Shown here: positions 12,853-14,453 of the stretch, piece by piece
Numbering within the stretch: position 1 is the first letter of the stretch
Layout of the letters: every line of letters begins with the position of its first letter
Notes under the pieces: model-generated
Seen by the model: the letters and a program-made list of their open reading frames with translations, nothing else
Told to the model about the DNA's origin: nothing
The model's database searches: none
Position numbers and translations under genes: made by a program
DNA from: an uncultured bacterium
GTDB taxonomy: Bacteria > Methylomirabilota > Methylomirabilia > Rokubacteriales > CSP1-6
DNA: 14,453 nt
Direction of reading: 5' to 3'
Assembly (NCBI GenBank): GCA_946479205.1
Contig: CAMLFJ010000019.1
Span: 1 to 14,453 of the forward strand

Positions 12853-13785
12853 ATGAACAAGATCGAGCGCGTGCGGGCGGCCCTGGCGGGCCGGCCGGTC
12901 GACCGGGCCCCCTTCACCGTCTGGTACCACTTCGGCAACCAGCACGCCCCCGCCGAGCGCACCGCCCAGGTGCATCTGGAGTTCTTCGAGCACTACGACC
13001 TCGACCTGCTCAAGCTCATGAACGACTACGACTACCCCATGCCCGCGGGCCTGGAGGTGATCGCGAGCGCGGCCGACCTGGGCAAGCTCCAGCCCTTCGA
13101 CCCGGTCACGAGCCCGTTCGGCACCCAGCTCCAGACCGTCGAGCTGGTCACCCGCGCGCTGCGCGACCGGGCCCTCTTCGTGGACACCGTGTTCAACGCC
13201 TGGAACACGCTCAAGCGCAACCTGGTGCGCGAGGCAATGCCGGGCCTGATGGCCGAGCAGCCGACCGCGCTCGAGGCCGCGCTCGCGGTGGTCAACGACA
13301 ACCTGATCCGGTACGCCCAGGCCAGCCTGGCCCGCGGCGCGGCCGGGATCTTCTTCTCGGTCCCCGCCACGACCGAGAGCCTGACCCTCGAGCAGTACGA
13401 GCGCTTCATGCGGCCGTTCGATCTCGCGTTCTTGAAGGCCATCGAGGGCCGCGGCGAGTGCCACGTGCTGCACGCGCACGGCGAGCACCTCTACTTCGAC
13501 CGGCTCGTGGACTATCCGGCCCACGCCCTGTCGTGGGCCGATCTGAACGGCGGCCCCAGCATCGCGGAGGCGCGGCGTCGCACCAGGTTCACGCTGATGG
13601 CCGGCCTCGATCACGTGAAATTCGTGGAGAGCTCGGCCCGGCTCGTGCGCGGGCAGGTCGCGCGGGCTCTGGAGGCCGGGGGCGCCTCCGGCTTCATCCT
13701 GGCGCCGGGCTGCTCGCTGCCGACGTACGCGTACCCGCCCTTGATCCGCGCGGCGCGGGACGAGTCGTCGAAGGCGCGCGCGTGA
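12853..13785 (+). CDS. uroporphyrinogen decarboxylase (URO-D) superfamily protein, methyltransferase-like
   Basis: 310 residues of the URO-D fold (PF01208). It begins KIERVRAALAGRPVDRAPF, typical of the family, but lacks the RQAGRY substrate motif of HemE, so heme synthesis is unlikely. In MtaA/CmuA-type relatives zinc is bound by HxC and a later Cys. Here the equivalent places read His207-Ala-His209-Gly (HVLHAHGEH) and Cys287 (LAPGCSLP), a His/His/Cys set. A role in moving a methyl group to or from a corrinoid, or in an ether-cleavage type reaction, is possible but unproven. The start is ATG 12853, 10 bp after the ligase stop with no clear ribosome site, suggesting dependence on upstream translation. 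It is the last gene of the four-gene run. Confidence 0.82.
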   Translation: MNKIERVRAALAGRPVDRAPFTVWYHFGNQHAPAERTAQVHLEFFEHYDLDLLKLMNDYDYPMPAGLEVIASAADLGKLQPFDPVTSPFGTQLQTVELVTRALRDRALFVDTVFNAWNTLKRNLVREAMPGLMAEQPTALEAALAVVNDNLIRYAQASLARGAAGIFFSVPATTESLTLEQYERFMRPFDLAFLKAIEGRGECHVLHAHGEHLYFDRLVDYPAHALSWADLNGGPSIAEARRRTRFTLMAGLDHVKFVESSARLVRGQVARALEAGGASGFILAPGCSLPTYAYPPLIRAARDESSKARA

Positions 13786-13900
13786 GGGCCGTCCCAGGCG
13801 CTTCCAGCTTGGGTGAACGAGAGGGCCACAAGGGGTAAATCTCTGCCTCCTGTACTGGGGTTGCAGACCCAGAACCCCTTGGAAAATCGAGCCATTCTTC

Positions 13901-13917
13901 CTGGAATGGCCTTTGCT
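13901..13917 (+). promoter_or_regulatory. sigma54 (RpoN) -24/-12 promoter match
   Basis: The sequence CTGGAATGGCCTTTGCT fits the consensus YTGGCACG-N4-TTGCW at 11 of 13 defined bases, with the key GG (13903-13904) and GC (13915-13916) exactly 10 nt apart. Transcription would begin near 13927-13928, just before the AGGAGGAGG ribosome site and 18 nt before the ATG at 13946. Position relative to the gene strengthens the call. It overlaps a 7-bp stem, so a structural origin is the competing explanation. Confidence 0.5.
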
Positions 13918-13931
13918 CTGAATCCCGGGGC

Positions 13932-13940
13932 AGGAGGAGG
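13932..13940 (+). promoter_or_regulatory. strong ribosome binding site
   Basis: AGGAGGAGG lies 5 nt before ATG 13946 and is the best Shine-Dalgarno match in the window. Most other starts here have weak or no such site, so this gene appears built for high translation when transcribed. Confidence 0.75.
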
Positions 13941-13945
13941 GCCCG

Positions 13946-14164
13946 ATGACCCCGAAGCTCATGACACTGGCAGCCGTCGTCGTCCTGACCGTCGTGTTCC
14001 TGAGCCCCGTCGCGTACATGGCCGGGCAGCGCGCCACCGTGTGGCTCACCGCGCCCGCGGCCGAGAGCACCGGCCCCTGGCCGAGCGTGGATGAGGTGGA
14101 GCGCGAGCCAGGCCCGACCGAGCGCGCCAAGCCGCCGGTGCTCCCGGGCTTCGGCGACATCTAG
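13946..14164 (+). CDS. small single-span membrane protein of unknown function
   Basis: 72 residues. I do not recognise a family. Residues about 6-27 (MTLAAVVVLTVVFLSPVAYMAG) form one hydrophobic span after a short Lys-containing start, which suggests an N-in anchor or an uncleaved signal. The remaining 45 residues are Pro-, Glu- and Ala-rich (AAESTGPWPSVDEVEREPGPTERAKPP) and end in a Gly-Phe-Gly-Asp-Ile tail; they would be periplasmic and probably disordered. The reading frame is supported by the strong AGGAGGAGG at 13932 and by the sigma54-like promoter at the right distance. A DedA-like gene starts 24 bp after the stop and may be cotranscribed. Regulated small envelope proteins of this shape often modify a larger membrane complex; that role is a guess. 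Confidence 0.65.
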   Translation: MTPKLMTLAAVVVLTVVFLSPVAYMAGQRATVWLTAPAAESTGPWPSVDEVEREPGPTERAKPPVLPGFGDI

Positions 14165-14188
14165 CGCGCCCCGCTTCATACTCGAGGC

Positions 14189-14453
14189 ATGGCCCCGTGG
14201 ACGGCCGGCCTCGATGCCCTGCTCCACGACCCGAGCCTGGTCTACCTCGGGCTCTTCCTGGCTGCTCTGATCGACGCGACCGGGTTCCCGTTTCCCGGTC
14301 GCGTCCTGCTCGTGACCGCCGGCGCCGCCATGGCGACGGACTGGGGCCAGGTGGCCCTGCTCACCGCGGCGGGCGCACTCGGCGCCGTCGTCGGTGACCA
14401 CCTCTGGTACGCGGCCGGCCGACTGGGCGCGGCCGACCGGCTGACCGCGCTCT
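14189..14453 (+). CDS. DedA / VTT-domain membrane protein, N-terminal fragment
   Basis: 88 complete codons from ATG 14189, running off the window. The translation starts MAPWTAGLDALLHDPSLVYLGLFLAALIDATGFPFPGRVLLVTAGAAMA and continues to VVGDHLWYAAGRLGAADRL. The first span followed by a Pro-rich FPFPGR re-entrant-like segment, a Gly/Ala-rich helix, and GDHLWYxxGRLG correspond to the start of DedA-family (PF09335) proteins, which take part in lipid carrier recycling and envelope balance. The C-terminal half is outside the window. A CATACT lies 6 nt upstream, and no good ribosome site is present; it may be read from the small-protein transcript. The link to the PAP2 and flippase-like genes earlier in the window is functional inference only. 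Confidence 0.75.
   Translation, partial: MAPWTAGLDALLHDPSLVYLGLFLAALIDATGFPFPGRVLLVTAGAAMATDWGQVALLTAAGALGAVVGDHLWYAAGRLGAADRLTAL

Larger units (their letters stand above)
13786..13945 (+). promoter_or_regulatory. regulatory region before the small membrane protein
   Basis: 160 bp with visibly lower GC than the genes, mainly 13825-13925. It holds nested inverted repeats, AAGGGGT (13830-13836) with ACCCCTT (13874-13880) and GGGGTT (13857-13862) with AACCCC (13873-13878). It also has a small palindrome GGGT-TGCAG-ACCC (13858-13870), a 7-bp stem GCCATTC/GAATGGC (13891-13897 and 13904-13910) and a sigma54-like promoter at 13901-13917. The repeats upstream of the promoter could be activator sites, or one hairpin could end the upstream operon. 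Confidence 0.4.

Noticed and set aside
8712..12962. A 1416-codon open frame on the minus strand across the kinase and ligase genes.
   Set aside because: It is antisense to clearly conserved coding genes, its product is dominated by His, Arg, Glu, Asp and Gly as expected from reading GC-rich codons backwards, and no family motif is visible.
13891..13917. Intrinsic terminator from the GCCATTC/GAATGGC stem.
   Set aside because: The stem is only 7 bp, is followed by just three T in a row, and is better explained by the overlapping -24/-12 promoter; not fully excluded.
1..14453. Mobile element, CRISPR array, toxin-antitoxin or defence island.
   Set aside because: No transposase, integrase, nuclease or array-like direct repeats were seen on either strand; gene content is housekeeping and metabolic.

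Overview
The window is about 70% GC, densely coded and chromosomal in character. I see no insertion sequences, phage genes, tRNA or rRNA genes, or CRISPR arrays. The gene mix (orphan ABC_sub_bind periplasmic protein with an 'AQQ' signal-peptide end, DUF3237, TauD-type dioxygenase, stand-alone MetE-like and URO-D-like proteins, many two-component parts) resembles uncultured soil or subsurface bacteria of the Rokubacteria/Methylomirabilota type. That placement is inference from gene content; no marker gene settles it.

Layout. 1-141: 3' end of a DUF3237-type gene. 171-1178 (-): ABC substrate-binding protein with the best sigma70-like promoter in the window, divergent from a stand-alone receiver protein (1250-1627, +). 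1641-2669 (-): a Rho termination factor that keeps the whole ATPase motor but has no N-terminal RNA-binding domain; a Gln/Gly/Pro/Arg-rich tail takes its place. 2976-5595: three lipid-type genes, namely a diacylglycerol-kinase-like protein (+), an LPG-synthase-TM/flippase-like membrane protein (-) and a PAP2 phosphatase (+). The PAP2 stop codon overlaps the start of a MetE-C-like zinc methyltransferase (5592-6734, +). 6843-7898 (-): TauD/TfdA-family Fe(II) dioxygenase. 7963-13785 (+): a four-gene run with joins of 12 bp or less, made of a lipoprotein dienelactone-hydrolase-like enzyme, a MASE1-PAS-hybrid histidine kinase, a 4CL-like acyl-CoA ligase and a URO-D-family protein. 13946-14164 (+): a small membrane protein behind a sigma54-like promoter. 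14189-end (+): start of a DedA-family protein.

The points most worth a second look are: (1) the Rho lacking its primary RNA-binding domain, with a hexanucleotide-repeat tail, a 6-codon overlapping leader ORF and an internal AT-rich rare-codon patch; (2) a repeated TANNNT hexamer exactly 8 nt before the ATG of three genes that have no Shine-Dalgarno sequence, which suggests leaderless transcription; (3) a -24/-12 promoter match (11 of 13 defined bases) in front of an unknown 72-residue membrane protein; and (4) the operon joining an exported hydrolase to a membrane hybrid kinase, an acyl-CoA ligase and a URO-D-like protein.

All coordinates, residue counts and base counts were made by hand from the sequence. 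Family names rest on recognised motifs, not on a database search.
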